DNA of 64,000 nt from CAVQAH01 sp963784195 (GTDB taxonomy: Bacteria > Acidobacteriota > Vicinamibacteria > Vicinamibacterales > 2-12-FULL-66-21). The translations under genes were made by a program, and so were the position numbers. The stretch's first letter is position 1; every line of letters starts with the position of its first letter. The notes below the pieces were generated by a model that searched no databases, was not told where the DNA came from, and was given only the letters and a program-made list of their open reading frames with translations. Below are positions 48,679 through 58,517 of the stretch, in pieces. The DNA lies in contig CAWARA010000024.1 of the NCBI GenBank assembly GCA_963784195.1, positions 4,512 through 68,511 on the forward strand. The letters run 5' to 3'.

Positions 48679-50869
48679 ATGCAGGAGCACGATCAGTCGC
48701 GGACGCTGGTCTTTCATCCGAGCGCGCGATCGGTCGTCTACTTCGGCCCGTTCCGCCTCGACCTTTCTGACGGGCTGCTCTCCCGCGGCGGAGAAGAAGT
48801 CCGGCTGCCGCCACGCGCCCTGACAATCCTGCGGCATCTCGTCGAGCGCGCCGGCCGCATCGTCTCGAAGCAGTCGTTGATGGACGTCGCGTGGAAAGAC
48901 GCTCACGTGAGCGAGACCTCGCTCACCGAGGCTGTCGGGCTCATCCGCCAGGCGCTCGGCGATGATCCACAGAAGCCCGAGTTCATCCAGACCGTGCATC
49001 GCCGCGGCTACCGTTTCATCGCGCCGATCGCGACCGATGTGCCGTCCTCGACGCCTCAAGACAGATCGCAAACGCCCGAAGGATTCAGCCGCGCGAACGA
49101 CGTTGCGGCGGCGCAGACGTCGTCGTCCACCTGGAGGCGCGGGGCGACGATCGCCGGCCTCGTCTGCGCGGTGGTGCTCCTCACCCTCGGTGGCGTGTGG
49201 GCCTGGATGGCCCGCCGGCCTTCCGCCCCCGAGCGTTCGGTTCGCGTCAACATCGCCTTTCCTTCAGAACAGGCGCCGGTTCCCAACCTCAACGCCCACC
49301 CGGTGGTCACGCTCTCACCTGACGGAGAGCGCTTCGTCTACGTGGGAGGCGCGCCGGCCAACGTCCGATTGTTTCTGCGCGAGATGAACCGGTTCGACGC
49401 GGTGCCGCTTCCCGGCACGGAAGGCGCGCACGGTCCGTTCTTTTCGCCCGACGGAGACTGGGTCGCCTTCTTCGCTCAGGGCAGTCTCAAGAAGGTGCGG
49501 GTCACAGGAGGCGATCGTCCCGAGCCACAGGTGCTTTGCGCGACGGAGACAGGCGTCGGGGGCGCATGGGTGTCTGCGAACGAGATCGTCTTTGCCCCAA
49601 ATTGGAGAGGTCCGCTGATGCGCGTCGCCGCGTCGGGCGGGCGGCCCGCAGTTGCCGTCACGCTCCCCGAGGGCACGACCTATCGATGGCCCGACCGGCT
49701 CGACGATCAGACCATCCTTGCCACCAGGTGGCGGTCGTCTGCCGACGATGCGGCGGTGGTGGCGATCTCGCTGACGTCCGGCGCGGAGCGCGTGATAGCG
49801 GAGAAGGCGACGTTCGGCCGCTTCGCGTCCGGCGGCTACGTGCTGTTCCTGCGCGACGGCGATCTGTACGCGGTTCGGGTGAATCCATCCGAGCATCAGC
49901 CCGCAGGGCACGCCAGTCCGCGTACTTCCCTCCGTGATGATGGGAACGACCGGCGCGGCGCAGTTCGCGATCTCGCCACGTGGATCGCTTCTCTATATCG
50001 ACGATATTCCGGAGCGCTCGCAGCGAACCGTTGCGCGCGTGGACGGCCAGGGCCGCGCGACCGACCTTCCCATTCCGCCCCGGGCATTCAACTATCTCGC
50101 TGCGTGTGGCGACCGCCTGGCAGCCACGGTCTTCACTCGCGGCCAGACCGATCTGTGGACCGGACACCTCGACCGCGCCGCGATGACGCAGATCACGCGC
50201 GAGGGATCCGCTTTCGAACCCGTCTGGTCGCCCGACTGCCGGACGATCGCATTCTCCTGGAACCGCACAGGGGTCGCGAACATCTACACGGTTGCGATCG
50301 AGTCAGGGGAGGCCCCGAGGGTGCTCTTCGAGAGCCCGTTCTCCAGTGCTCCAGGTTCGTGGTCGGCCGACGGGCGGTGGCTGGCTTACATCGAACGGCA
50401 TCCGGAGACCTCCGGCGACATCTGGCTCTGGGACCGGGTGACGGGTCACCGGCGGCCGGTCATCGCGACGCCGGGACTGGAACTGCTGCCCTCGCTCTCG
50501 CCTGACGGGAAGCATGTGGCGTACGAGACCAGCGTCTCCGGCATGTTCGAGGTCGAGGTGGCCAGTATCCAGACCGGCGCGCGCTCGCAGGTGTCGGTTG
50601 GCGGCGGCACCTGGCCGTCGTGGTCCGCCGACGGGCGCCAGCTGTTCTTTCTCCACGATTCCAGCCTCATGCGCGCCGCGCTCGAGTGGCCAGATGGCCA
50701 GGCCGTCGCAACCGATCCAGTCGCGCTCTTTACGCACCCCGACATCATCCTGTTCAAGCGGACCGGCGACCAGTTCGTGTGGCTCAGGCGGACAGCCGGC
50801 GCGGTTCCGCTGACGCGCATGAACCTGGTGCTCAACTGGTTTTCGGAGCTCGACCGGACCGTGCGCTGA
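48679..50869 (+). CDS. Winged-helix/transmembrane/PD40 regulator, one frameshift near 49905
   Basis: The protein of about 729 residues has an OmpR-type winged-helix DNA-binding domain (residues 19-115: LPPRALTILRHLVERAGRIVSK, VSETSLTEAVGLIRQALGDD, FIQTVHRRGYRFIAPI). One membrane helix (ATIAGLVCAVVLLTLGGVWAWMA) follows, then a TolB-like PD40 beta-propeller (TLSPDGERFVYVGG, FFSPDGDWVAFFAQG, FEPVWSPDCRTIAFSWNRTG, SWSADGRWLAYIERH, SLSPDGKHVAYETS, SWSADGRQLFFLHD). This CadC-like topology, with a periplasmic sensor and cytoplasmic DNA-binding domain, is abundant in Acidobacteria. A +1 shift next to CCC/GGG runs at about 49900-49912 splits the propeller. Confidence 0.9.
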
Positions 50870-50870
50870 G

Positions 50871-50996
50871 CGGCTCGGGGCTCGGGGCTCGGGGACTCGG
50901 GACTCGGGACTCGGGGGCTCGGGACTCGGACTCATCCCAATCGATGTCTGGTCAGTCAGCCGAGCCCCGAGCACCGAGTCCCGAGCCCCCGACTGA
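50871..50996. repeat. Long imperfect hairpin of CTCGGG-type repeats
   Basis: Left arm 50871-50930 is a run of about nine units of CTCGGGG or ACTCGGG. The right arm (50958-50996) is its inverted complement in CCCGAG-type units. The loop is about 27 bases. It directly follows the stop of the winged-helix/PD40 gene. The G-rich arm could also form non-B structures. It may terminate transcription. Confidence 0.75.
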
Positions 50997-51114
50997 ATCC
51001 TTTGCCAAACTTGAGGGCTTCCGCTGGAAACCCTGAGGACTTCCGCCTTTCTGTTCTGCATCCTGAGCATGGCCGCGGCCGAGGATCTGCCATGGTGGCC
51101 AGGAGGTACTCAGG

Positions 51115-51531
51115 ATGGCTCTCTACCGCTTCGGTGTTTTCGAGTTCGATTGTGCGACGGGGGAGCTCTGCGGATCAGGGCGGCGTGTGCGGCTGCGCCC
51201 ACAACCCGCACGGGCGCTCGCGCACCTCTTGGTGCGCCACGGCGAGTTCGTGAGCCGTGCAGAGCTTCAACGCGCCATCTGGCCCGACGGCACCTTCGTC
51301 CACTTCGACTACGGGCTGAACTCCTGCATGAAGCAGATCAGGGCCGCCCTTGCCGACAACCCCTCAGCCCCCACCTATATCGAGACGCTCGTGAGGCGCG
51401 GCTTCCGCTTCATCGCCCCCGTCAGCGTGGCGGACGTGTCGTTTTCATCTGAACCCGAACTCTCCGTCGTCGCCCGGCCCGGGGCCGTCGTCGAGCACCG
51501 AAGAAAAAGAGGAGTCGTTGTGAGCACGTAA
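51115..51531 (+). CDS. Stand-alone OmpR-type winged-helix protein
   Basis: The 138-residue protein consists almost only of a trans_reg_C winged-helix domain (YRFGVFEFDCATGELCGSGRRVRLRPQPARALAHLL, VSRAELQRAIWPDGTFVHFDYGLNSCMKQIRAALAD, YIETLVRRGFRFIAPV). It is followed by a short unstructured tail and stops. Relatives normally continue into a TPR or PD40 sensor after a membrane helix, so this is either a truncated gene, cut where the repeat region starts, or a solitary DNA-binding protein. AGGAGG lies about 13 bases before the ATG. Confidence 0.8.
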   Translation: MALYRFGVFEFDCATGELCGSGRRVRLRPQPARALAHLLVRHGEFVSRAELQRAIWPDGTFVHFDYGLNSCMKQIRAALADNPSAPTYIETLVRRGFRFIAPVSVADVSFSSEPELSVVARPGAVVEHRRKRGVVVST

Positions 51532-52172
51532 CACCTGAGCCTCTACGTCGTCATTCCGGGCGCGTGTGGCCGCGGGGAGGGTGGGAGATGCAATTCGGAG
51601 CTGACGGAGGTTAAGGAGACGGAGGTTACGGAGGGAACGGAACGAGCGTCAAAAACGGAGACACGGAGACGCGGAGCGGCGCGGAGTTCACGCTCAACTC
51701 GGCGTTCCGAGCCGATGACGGCCCGGCCATCGGCCGGGCCGAGCGATCAACCGACGCCCCGCGGGCGCAAGCTCGCCCAACGTCACACGCAGCTTGTGCC
51801 CACGGGGCGTCGGTCGATCGCCCGCCGCGTAGCGGCGGCATCGGCTGCACCGCTGGTGGCGCGTCTCGGCTCCGTTTGCCTCCGTTGCTCTGTGTCTCCG
51901 TTTTTGAAGCTCGTTCCGTGCACTCGGTCCTCTCCGTCTCCTCGACCTTCGTCTTCGGGCCGGACAACAGGAACAGCCAGACAAGACGAACAGCCAGACA
52001 AGAGGAACATTGACACGCGCGAATGCCGGGGACTAGTGTGATGTTGTGCGCTGAAAGGGCGCCCGCGGGTTCGCGCGAAGGGCCAAGCCCACCGTCATAG
52101 CTGCTCGACCAACGGCCACTACACCGCCGTGCTGCCTGTCTGCGAACCACAGGGCTGAAGCATGGAGGTTGT
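51532..52172. repeat. Gene-free gap holding a nested long inverted repeat
   Basis: The outer arms are 51611-51680 and 51868-51945. Both are built from ACGGAGG/GACACGGAG units and share the core GGAACGAGC and CAAAAACGGAGACAC in opposite orientation. Inside them a second, better-paired inverted repeat (51741-51772 with 51792-51822, core ACCGACGCCCC) closes a 19-base loop. A GGCCCGGCCATCGGCCGGGCC palindrome sits around 51719-51739. The rest, up to the ankyrin gene, shows short direct repeats (ACAGCCAGACAAGA twice, 51972-52006) and no coding frame. Confidence 0.8.
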
Positions 52173-53771
52173 ATGCCGTCACGCGAGCTCCCCGCACGTC
52201 CGAACCTCGAACAACTGAAGAAGCAAGCGAAGTCCCTGCTCGACGCAGCGAGGGCGCGCGACCCGAACGCGCTCCGTCGATTCGCCGTTCTGCCCTCGCT
52301 CTCCGGCAAGTCCATCGACGAGGTTGGTGCCTCGGATCTGGCGCTGCACGATGCCCAGTCGGCGGTGGCACGCGAGTACGGATTCGCGTCCTGGAACGCC
52401 CTGCGCGAAGAAGTCGAATCGCGCACGCTGTCGTTCGACGCGGCGGTCGACGAGTTCATCCGCTGCGCCACCGGCGGCGCGACCGGTCGCGCGGAGCAGC
52501 TTCTCGCGCTCCATCCCCGTCTGGCATCAGCGACGCTGCAGACGGCTCTCGTCCTCGGCGACGCTGTGGCGGTGGAGGATCGGCTCAGGAACCATCCTGA
52601 GCTCGCGCTGCAGCCAGGCGGGCCGCAGAACTGGGAGCCGCTGCTCTACGTGTGCCACACGTCCATGCACAAGGGTGTCCCGGCCCGTCTCGAGGGACTC
52701 GTCGACATCGCCCGCCGTCTCTGCGCGCTCGGCGCGAATCCCAACGCCGAGTACCACTGGAACTGGCACCCCGAGCTTCCTCGAACGGCATTGTGGGGTG
52801 CGGTCTGCGCCATCGGACACCTGCCGCTTGCGGAGATGTTGCTCGAGGCAGGAGCCAACCCGACGGATGGTGTAACGACGCACATTGCCGGCGCCCGCGG
52901 CGATCTCGATGCACTCGAATTGCTGCTTCGCTATGGCCTGAACGTGAACGGCATTCCAGGCGGCGTGCCGCCGCTCGTGTACATGATGCTGTGGACCGAC
53001 AATCCGGCAGGTCCACGGTGGCTGCTCGAACATGGTGCGGACGCCAACCTCGCATGGGGTGACGCGAGCGAGGCGCCGCTTCACGTGGCCGCCCGGCGCT
53101 GGGACGTGCCGATGGTCGAGCGTCTGGTCGAGCACGGCGCCGATGTGTCCCGCCGCCGCGGGGACGGTGCCACGCCGTACAAACTTGCGCAGCTCCATGG
53201 CAACCCGGAGATCGCCGCGTGGCTGCTCGAGCACGGCGCGACCGACGAGCTGTCGACGCTCGAACGCTTCATCGCTGCCTGCGCGCGCGCGGATCGCCCC
53301 GCGGCCGACGCGATCCTGGCAGCCCATCCCGCGCTGCGATCCGAGCTTCGGCCCGAGCACCACCTCATGCTGCATCATCCGGCTGACAGCGGCAATGCCG
53401 CGGTCCTCGAGACGATGCTCGCGTGCGGGTTCGATCCGCAAGCGAAGGACAAGGAGCACGTCACCCCGCTGCACCGCGCGGCAATGGGTGGCCATGTCGA
53501 TGCGGTGCGCGTGTTACTGGAATACGGCGCCGACGTGAACGCGCTCGACGGCATGTTCTCGGCGCCGCCATTGGTCTGGGCGGTCGAAGGGCGCAGCAGT
53601 TCGCAGCATTCGCGGGCCGATCATGTTGGCGTCGCGCGGCTGCTTATCGCAGCCGGGTCACCGCTTGACTGGACCCCTCCGGAGGGTTCGCCGGGACCGG
53701 AGCGCACACTGGAGGGGTTGATCGAGCTTCGACGGGCCGCGGCGAAGAGCGATTCGTCGATTACACGTTGA
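52173..53771 (+). CDS. Ankyrin-repeat protein
   Basis: The 532-residue protein has no signal peptide and is probably cytoplasmic. An N-terminal module (LEQLKKQAKSLLDAARARD to AREYGFASWNALREEVE) is followed by ankyrin repeats. Clear units include GHLPLAEMLLEAGANPTDG, GDLDALELLLRYGLNVNG, APLHVAARRWDVPMVERLVEHGADV, NPEIAAWLLEHGA, TPLHRAAMGGHVDAVRVLLEYGADVNA and HVGVARLLIAAGSPLDW. Ankyrin repeats bind partner proteins; the partner is unknown. The N-terminal module also occurs in the VOC protein at 44079. It is monocistronic, and the first ATG is used. Confidence 0.9.
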   Translation: MPSRELPARPNLEQLKKQAKSLLDAARARDPNALRRFAVLPSLSGKSIDEVGASDLALHDAQSAVAREYGFASWNALREEVESRTLSFDAAVDEFIRCATGGATGRAEQLLALHPRLASATLQTALVLGDAVAVEDRLRNHPELALQPGGPQNWEPLLYVCHTSMHKGVPARLEGLVDIARRLCALGANPNAEYHWNWHPELPRTALWGAVCAIGHLPLAEMLLEAGANPTDGVTTHIAGARGDLDALELLLRYGLNVNGIPGGVPPLVYMMLWTDNPAGPRWLLEHGADANLAWGDASEAPLHVAARRWDVPMVERLVEHGADVSRRRGDGATPYKLAQLHGNPEIAAWLLEHGATDELSTLERFIAACARADRPAADAILAAHPALRSELRPEHHLMLHHPADSGNAAVLETMLACGFDPQAKDKEHVTPLHRAAMGGHVDAVRVLLEYGADVNALDGMFSAPPLVWAVEGRSSSQHSRADHVGVARLLIAAGSPLDWTPPEGSPGPERTLEGLIELRRAAAKSDSSITR

Positions 53772-53917
53772 AGCCGGGATGCGTGGCGAATGCGTTGTTG
53801 AGAACCTTGTTCGCGATTTGCCGGCCGAGTGTCTTCAAAGCCGACGTCGGGTCGCATGTTACAAAATCAGGCGGTTCGCGGTAGGGTGTATTCGGGACAC
53901 GAGTGGAGGGAGCGAAC

Positions 53918-56411
53918 ATGCGTGACCGTTTGACGCTGCAACCTCTCTGGCAGGACATTCGCCATTCGGGACGCACGCTCCGCAGCTCCCCGGTATTCTC
54001 CCTCACCGTCCTGCTCACGGTTGCGCTCTCAATCGGTCCGGTCACCGCAATCCTCAGCATCGGTAACTGGTTGCTGTGGAGGCCGCACCCGGGCGTCGCG
54101 GACGCGCGTTCGCTGGCCGTGGTGTGGTTTGGGCAATGGCGTCAGAATGGCCGGAGTGTGGGCTTCAGCCCGTCGGGAGTGTCGTACGACAACCTTGCGG
54201 AGATTCGATCGCGCGCGCGCACCATCACCGGCATCGCGGGCGTTCAAGAAAGCAGTTCGAGTCTCTCGGTGGCTGGCGGGTTGCCCCGGGAAGCCGGCAC
54301 CGCCGTGGTCACGTCAGATTTCTTCGATGTCCTCGGCGTGCGGCTCGACGCCGGCAGAAGCTTCACACCGGACGAAGATCGCGGCCCGTTCGGCTCGCCG
54401 GTCGTCGTGATCAGCCACGGGCTTGCGTATTCAGCATTCGGATCACCGCAAGGCGCCCTCGGCAAATCCGTCACGCTCAACAGCCGGCCGTTCACGGTCA
54501 TCGGCGTGGCTCCGCCGTCGTTCGGCGGCATTTCGAACACCGGGGGCATCGACGCGTGGCTGACCGGCGCGACGTGGGCACATCTGAACCATGTCAAGGA
54601 ATCGCGAGACAACCTCTTTTACGGGTTCGTCGTCAGGGTGGCACAGGAGAGAACCGTCGCCGAGGTCGAGAGCGAATTGACAGGGCTGGCGAGGCCGCTC
54701 GCAGATGCTGGCCCGGCTGAGAGCAACAGATCTCCCGGCGTAGCGGCGCGGGTATTTCCGGGCCTGGGTCTGCCGCCGCTGACACGAGCACGCACGGCTG
54801 CCGTGGTCAGCACCATGATGGCCGTCGGTGCGGTGCTCCTGCTCCTTGGCTGTGCCAACGTCGCGAACTTGCTGATGTTCCGCGCGGCCCGGCGTGAGCA
54901 GGAGATCGCGATCCGTCAGGCACTCGGTGCGTCCCGAGCACGGTTGATGCGACTGCAGATCATGGAGAGTTGCCTCCTTTCCGTCGCGGGAGCGACGCTC
55001 GGCCTCGTGCTGGCCGTGTACCTCAAACAGCTGATCGAGCAGCTCCTCTTTCCGCGGCCGCCCGGCATGAGCTTCACCGTGCCGATGGATGTGCGCGTGC
55101 TCGGCCTCACCGTGGCTGTCGCCGTCGCGACCGGGACACTGGCGGCGCTCGCGCCAGGATGGCTGGTGACACGGACTCGCGGGCTATCGGCCCTCGGCCG
55201 CGCAACGGTCACGTGGACTCGCGCGCCGAGGCTGCGAGGCAGTCTGGGGGTTCTGCAGCTTGCGCTCTCGCTCACTCTGCTGGTCAGCGCACTGCTGCTC
55301 GTGTCGACGCTGCGGAACCTGCGTGCCGTCGACCTCGGCCTCGATCCGGACGATGTGAACGTCGTTGGATTCAGCTTGGACCAGCATGGGTACGACAGCC
55401 GTCGGGCCCTGGCCTATCACAGGGAAGTGCTGCCCGCCCTCCAGGCGATCGGCGAGTTCGAGACAGTCAGCCTGGCGACACGCGCACCATTCGAAGGTGC
55501 GCGATCGAGTGTTGGCGTGATTCCACCAGGAGGCGATCGCGACACGCCCTTGAGCGTCGCGGCGAACGGCGTCAGCGACAGCTACTTCCGATTGCTGTCA
55601 ATTCCGATCGTGCGCGGGCGGTCGTTCACTCTCGACGAAGCGCTGGCGGACGGCGGGCATGGGCCGGTGATCGTGAACGAACGGCTGGCGCAGCAGTTGT
55701 TCCGCACGATAGACGTCATAGGGCGGACAGTGCGGCTCGCTCAGGTCGCAGGAAATCCCGAACGGGAGCTGACGATCGTTGGCATTGCGAAGGACTCTCG
55801 CTGGCGGTCCATTGCCGGCGAGCCGGATCCCTTCTTGTACTTGCCGTTCGCGCAGTTCCGCTCGGCAGGCACGAGCGGCGTCTACATGATCAAGTCGTCG
55901 CTTCCGGTTCACCGGGTGGGGGAAACCGCGAATGCCATAGCCGCACGCACGGCAAGCGCCATACCGCTCTCGGCGCCGCGACTGCTGACGGCTGGCATCG
56001 ACCGCGAGTTGAGCCAGCAGCGGGTGTTCGCATGGATGCTCAGCCTGTTGGCTGCGCTTGGATTCGCGCTCGCCGCTCTCGGCCTTTACGGTCTGATCGC
56101 GCAGGCCACGATCGAGCGCCGGCGAGAGTTCGGCATTCGGCTGGCGCTCGGGGCGGCAGGAGGGGACATCGTGCGACTCGTCACGCGGTACGCCGTGACG
56201 GTCTCCACACTTGGCGTGCTGCTCGGTCTGGGCTTGTCGGTACTTCGGTACGCGAGCCCTGCGGAGCATGTTGTTTGGCGTATCGCCACTCGATCCGCAA
56301 GCGTATGTCGCGGCGATTGCCACGCTGTTGCTCGTCGTAGCGCTGGCGTGCATTGGACCTGCCCTGCGGGTGGTTCGCGTGCAGGCTGTCGAGGTGCTGA
56401 GGGCCGAGTAG
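53918..56411 (+). CDS. ADOP-family FtsX/MacB-like permease, one frameshift near 56235
   Basis: This is an ADOP permease of about 830 residues. It starts MRDRLTLQPLWQDIRHSGRTLRSSP, has LLTVALSIGPVTAILSIGNWLLW, a periplasmic domain (FFDVLGVRLDAGRSFTPDED), the FtsX block LLLGCANVANLLMFRAARREQEIAIRQALGASRARL, a second periplasmic domain (PVIVNERLAQQLFRTIDVIG) and the C-terminal FtsX block with IERRREFGIRLALGAAGG. The last 55 codons (MLFGVSPLDPQAYVAAIATLLLVVAL to VEVLRAE) are one base out of phase, from about 56235. ATG 53918 is preferred because GGAGGG lies in front; GTG 53903 precedes the ribosome site. The M48 gene follows 42 bases downstream. Confidence 0.9.
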
Positions 56412-56453
56412 GTGTGTCATCACGTGTCCCAAAGATGCTGGGGGAAAGTCTTC

Positions 56454-57870
56454 ATGGCGGTTGGAATCACAACAGCGCGCGTAGTGGCTCACATATTGGT
56501 TGTGTCCGTGACGGTCACGGGTCTCCTCGCGCAGACGGTCGTGAAGCTGCCGAAGAACCGATACACGCCGCAGCAGGACGTCGAGCTCGGTCGCGAAGCC
56601 GCGGCCGAGATTCGCCAGCAATATCCGATCATCACCAACGAACGAATCGCCCGCTATCTGACGTCGCTCGGCGATCGCCTTGTGGCCGCGGCCCCGGCCG
56701 AGCTCAAAGAACCTGTCTACGAATACTCATTCACGCCGGTCAATCTGAAAGAGATCAACGCGTTTGCGCTTCCGGGCGGACCGATGTTCGTGCACCGTGG
56801 CATGTTCGACGCTGCGGCGAGCGAGGGTGAGGTCGTGGGGGTGATGGCGCACGAGCTCTCCCACGTCCTGCTTCGGCACGGCACCGCCAACGCGTCCAAG
56901 GCGCAGAATCCCTGGCTGCAGCTCGGGCAGCTCGCTGGTGCGGTGGGTGGCGCGGTTGTCGGCGGCGCGGCCGGATCGGCGATCGCGCAAGGCAGCCAGT
57001 TCGGATTGGGCACGTTGCTTCTGAAGGTACAGCCGCGACTTCGAGAAGCAGGCCGACCTCCTCGGCGCGCAGATCATGGCGCGCGCCGGGTACGACCCGC
57101 GCGCGCTGGGCCGAATGTTCGAGACGATCGAGCGCGAATCGAAGAGCGGAGGGAGCGGGCCCCAGTGGATGAGCAGCCATCCGAATCCTGGGAACCGCAC
57201 GCAGTACATCAACAACGAAGCCTCGTTGCTGACCGTCGCGGACGCCGCCGACGAGCGTGAGTTCGAGCCAATCAAGTCGACGTTCGCCTCGTTGCCCCCG
57301 GCAAAGTCCATGGGCGATCTGGCAAAAGCGAAGAGCGGCGATGGCGGTGAGGTGCCATCGACCGGCACTCCCGGGCAACCGGTGCCGCGCCCATCAGCGC
57401 AGTACCGAAACCTCAGTGGTGGCGGCGTCTTTCAAGCCGCGGTTCCGTCGAACTGGATCAGCCTCACGTCGAGGAGTGCGATCAAGGTCGTCCCGGAAAA
57501 CGGGTACGGTCAGTTGAACGGACAGACCGTGTTCAGCCACGGCATCGAGTTCGGCGTCTCCCGCGCGGGATCGCGCGACTTGCGCGAAGCGACGAACGCC
57601 TGGCTGCAGGCCGTGGTGCAGAGCAATCCCCAGCTCCGTCTCGCAGGATCGCAGCAGGCCGTCCGAATCTCACAACGCTCGGGAATCGCCACGCCGCTCG
57701 TCAACCCGTCTCCGCTCGGCGGCCAGGAACGCATCGATCTCTACACGACATTCCTGGTCGATGGGAGCCTGTTCTACTACCTGACCATCGTGCCGGAAGG
57801 CGAAGTGCAGGCGTTTCAGGAGACATTCGAGCGCATCGGGCAGTCGATTCGGCTGACGGAAGCGCGCTGA
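56454..57870 (+). CDS. M48-family metalloprotease, one frameshift near 57030
   Basis: The secreted or periplasmic zinc metalloprotease is about 471 residues. It has a signal peptide (ARVVAHILVVSVTVTGLLAQ), a Peptidase_M48 domain with HELSH (His133, Glu134, His137), and the third ligand region FEKQADLLGAQIMARAGYDP. A C-terminal domain ends near the stop. The junction between GSQFGLGTLLLK and SRDFEKQADLLG requires removing one base near 57030; both halves are then contiguous. ATG 56454 is preferred over the open frame from 56412. BepA/LoiP-type relatives perform outer-membrane protein quality control; that role is inferred. Confidence 0.9.
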
Positions 57871-57908
57871 ACCTGTCGATCGTCTCGGCGATCGCACCTG
57901 GCGATAGC

Positions 57909-57998
57909 CGTGGTTCGTGGTTCGTAGCTCGTCGCTCGTAAGGCCTTGAGTCTCGGCCGGGCTCTTCGAGCAACGAGCGACGAGCAACGAACCACGAG
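57909..57998. repeat. Imperfect hairpin of TTCGTGG/GCTCGTC-type repeats
   Basis: Left arm 57909-57940 and right arm 57968-57998 are inverted complements built from GTTCGTGGTTCGT and GCTCGTCGCTCGT units, with a loop of about 27 bases. It fills the gap between the convergent M48 and 2H-phosphoesterase genes and may serve as a shared terminator. Its design mirrors the hairpin at 50871-50996 with a different unit. Confidence 0.7.
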
Positions 57999-58004
57999 AT
58001 GCGG

Positions 58005-58517
58005 TTACCCTTCGATCGGAAAACCCGCCAACTCGCGCCAGTCCTTCGGATCGTCGCTGTCCGCTCTGATCAGGTAAACGGCCGCTGCTTCGAACGACAG
58101 GCGCAGATCGGGCAGCTGCGCGATGATCTCGAGCTTCTTTGCATCCGCCAACGTGCCATACACCAGGCTCAGGTGAGGCATGTAGTTGCCCGGCGCTTGA
58201 TCGAAAGCCTGTCTGGCGGCTGAATTCGCGGCCATGACCGGTGATGTTTCCTTCACGCGCATGAACACACATTGAAAGTGCTCGTGCCCGTACGCGGGCT
58301 CAGTGAGCTCGATTGTGAAAGGGCGAAGCTGCTGTGCCAGCGCTTCGCTTCGCCGCAGGATTTCCTGTTCCGTTCCCGCGAGATTCCCGACCAGCGTGAC
58401 GTGAGGGGCGAAAGGCGTGTCACCACGCTCGCGAGCGAGTCGGTCGACGACTTCGGCCAGGCGGTCGAAGGTCCGCCCGGCAGGCTTGAACCAGAGGGAA
58501 TGAATGACGCCGCTCAT
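58005..58517 (-). CDS. 2H phosphoesterase (2'-5' RNA ligase/cyclic phosphodiesterase-like)
   Basis: The 170-residue protein has two H-x-T/S-x motifs, HVTL (in FAPHVTLVGN) and HLSL (in YMPHLSLVYG), about 75 residues apart. This is the active-site pair of 2H phosphoesterases. The spacing and length fit the cyclic-phosphodiesterase branch, which hydrolyses cyclic nucleotide phosphates, more than tRNA ligases. The ATG at 58517 overlaps the stop of the nucleotidyltransferase gene (58514-58516), so the pair is coupled. It is cytoplasmic. Confidence 0.88.
   Translation of the reverse strand: MSGVIHSLWFKPAGRTFDRLAEVVDRLARERGDTPFAPHVTLVGNLAGTEQEILRRSEALAQQLRPFTIELTEPAYGHEHFQCVFMRVKETSPVMAANSAARQAFDQAPGNYMPHLSLVYGTLADAKKLEIIAQLPDLRLSFEAAAVYLIRADSDDPKDWRELAGFPIEG

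Noticed and set aside
50871..51945. CRISPR array
   Set aside because: The repeats are 6-8 bases long, contiguous and arranged as inverted arms. There are no unique spacers of 30-40 bases and no cas genes.
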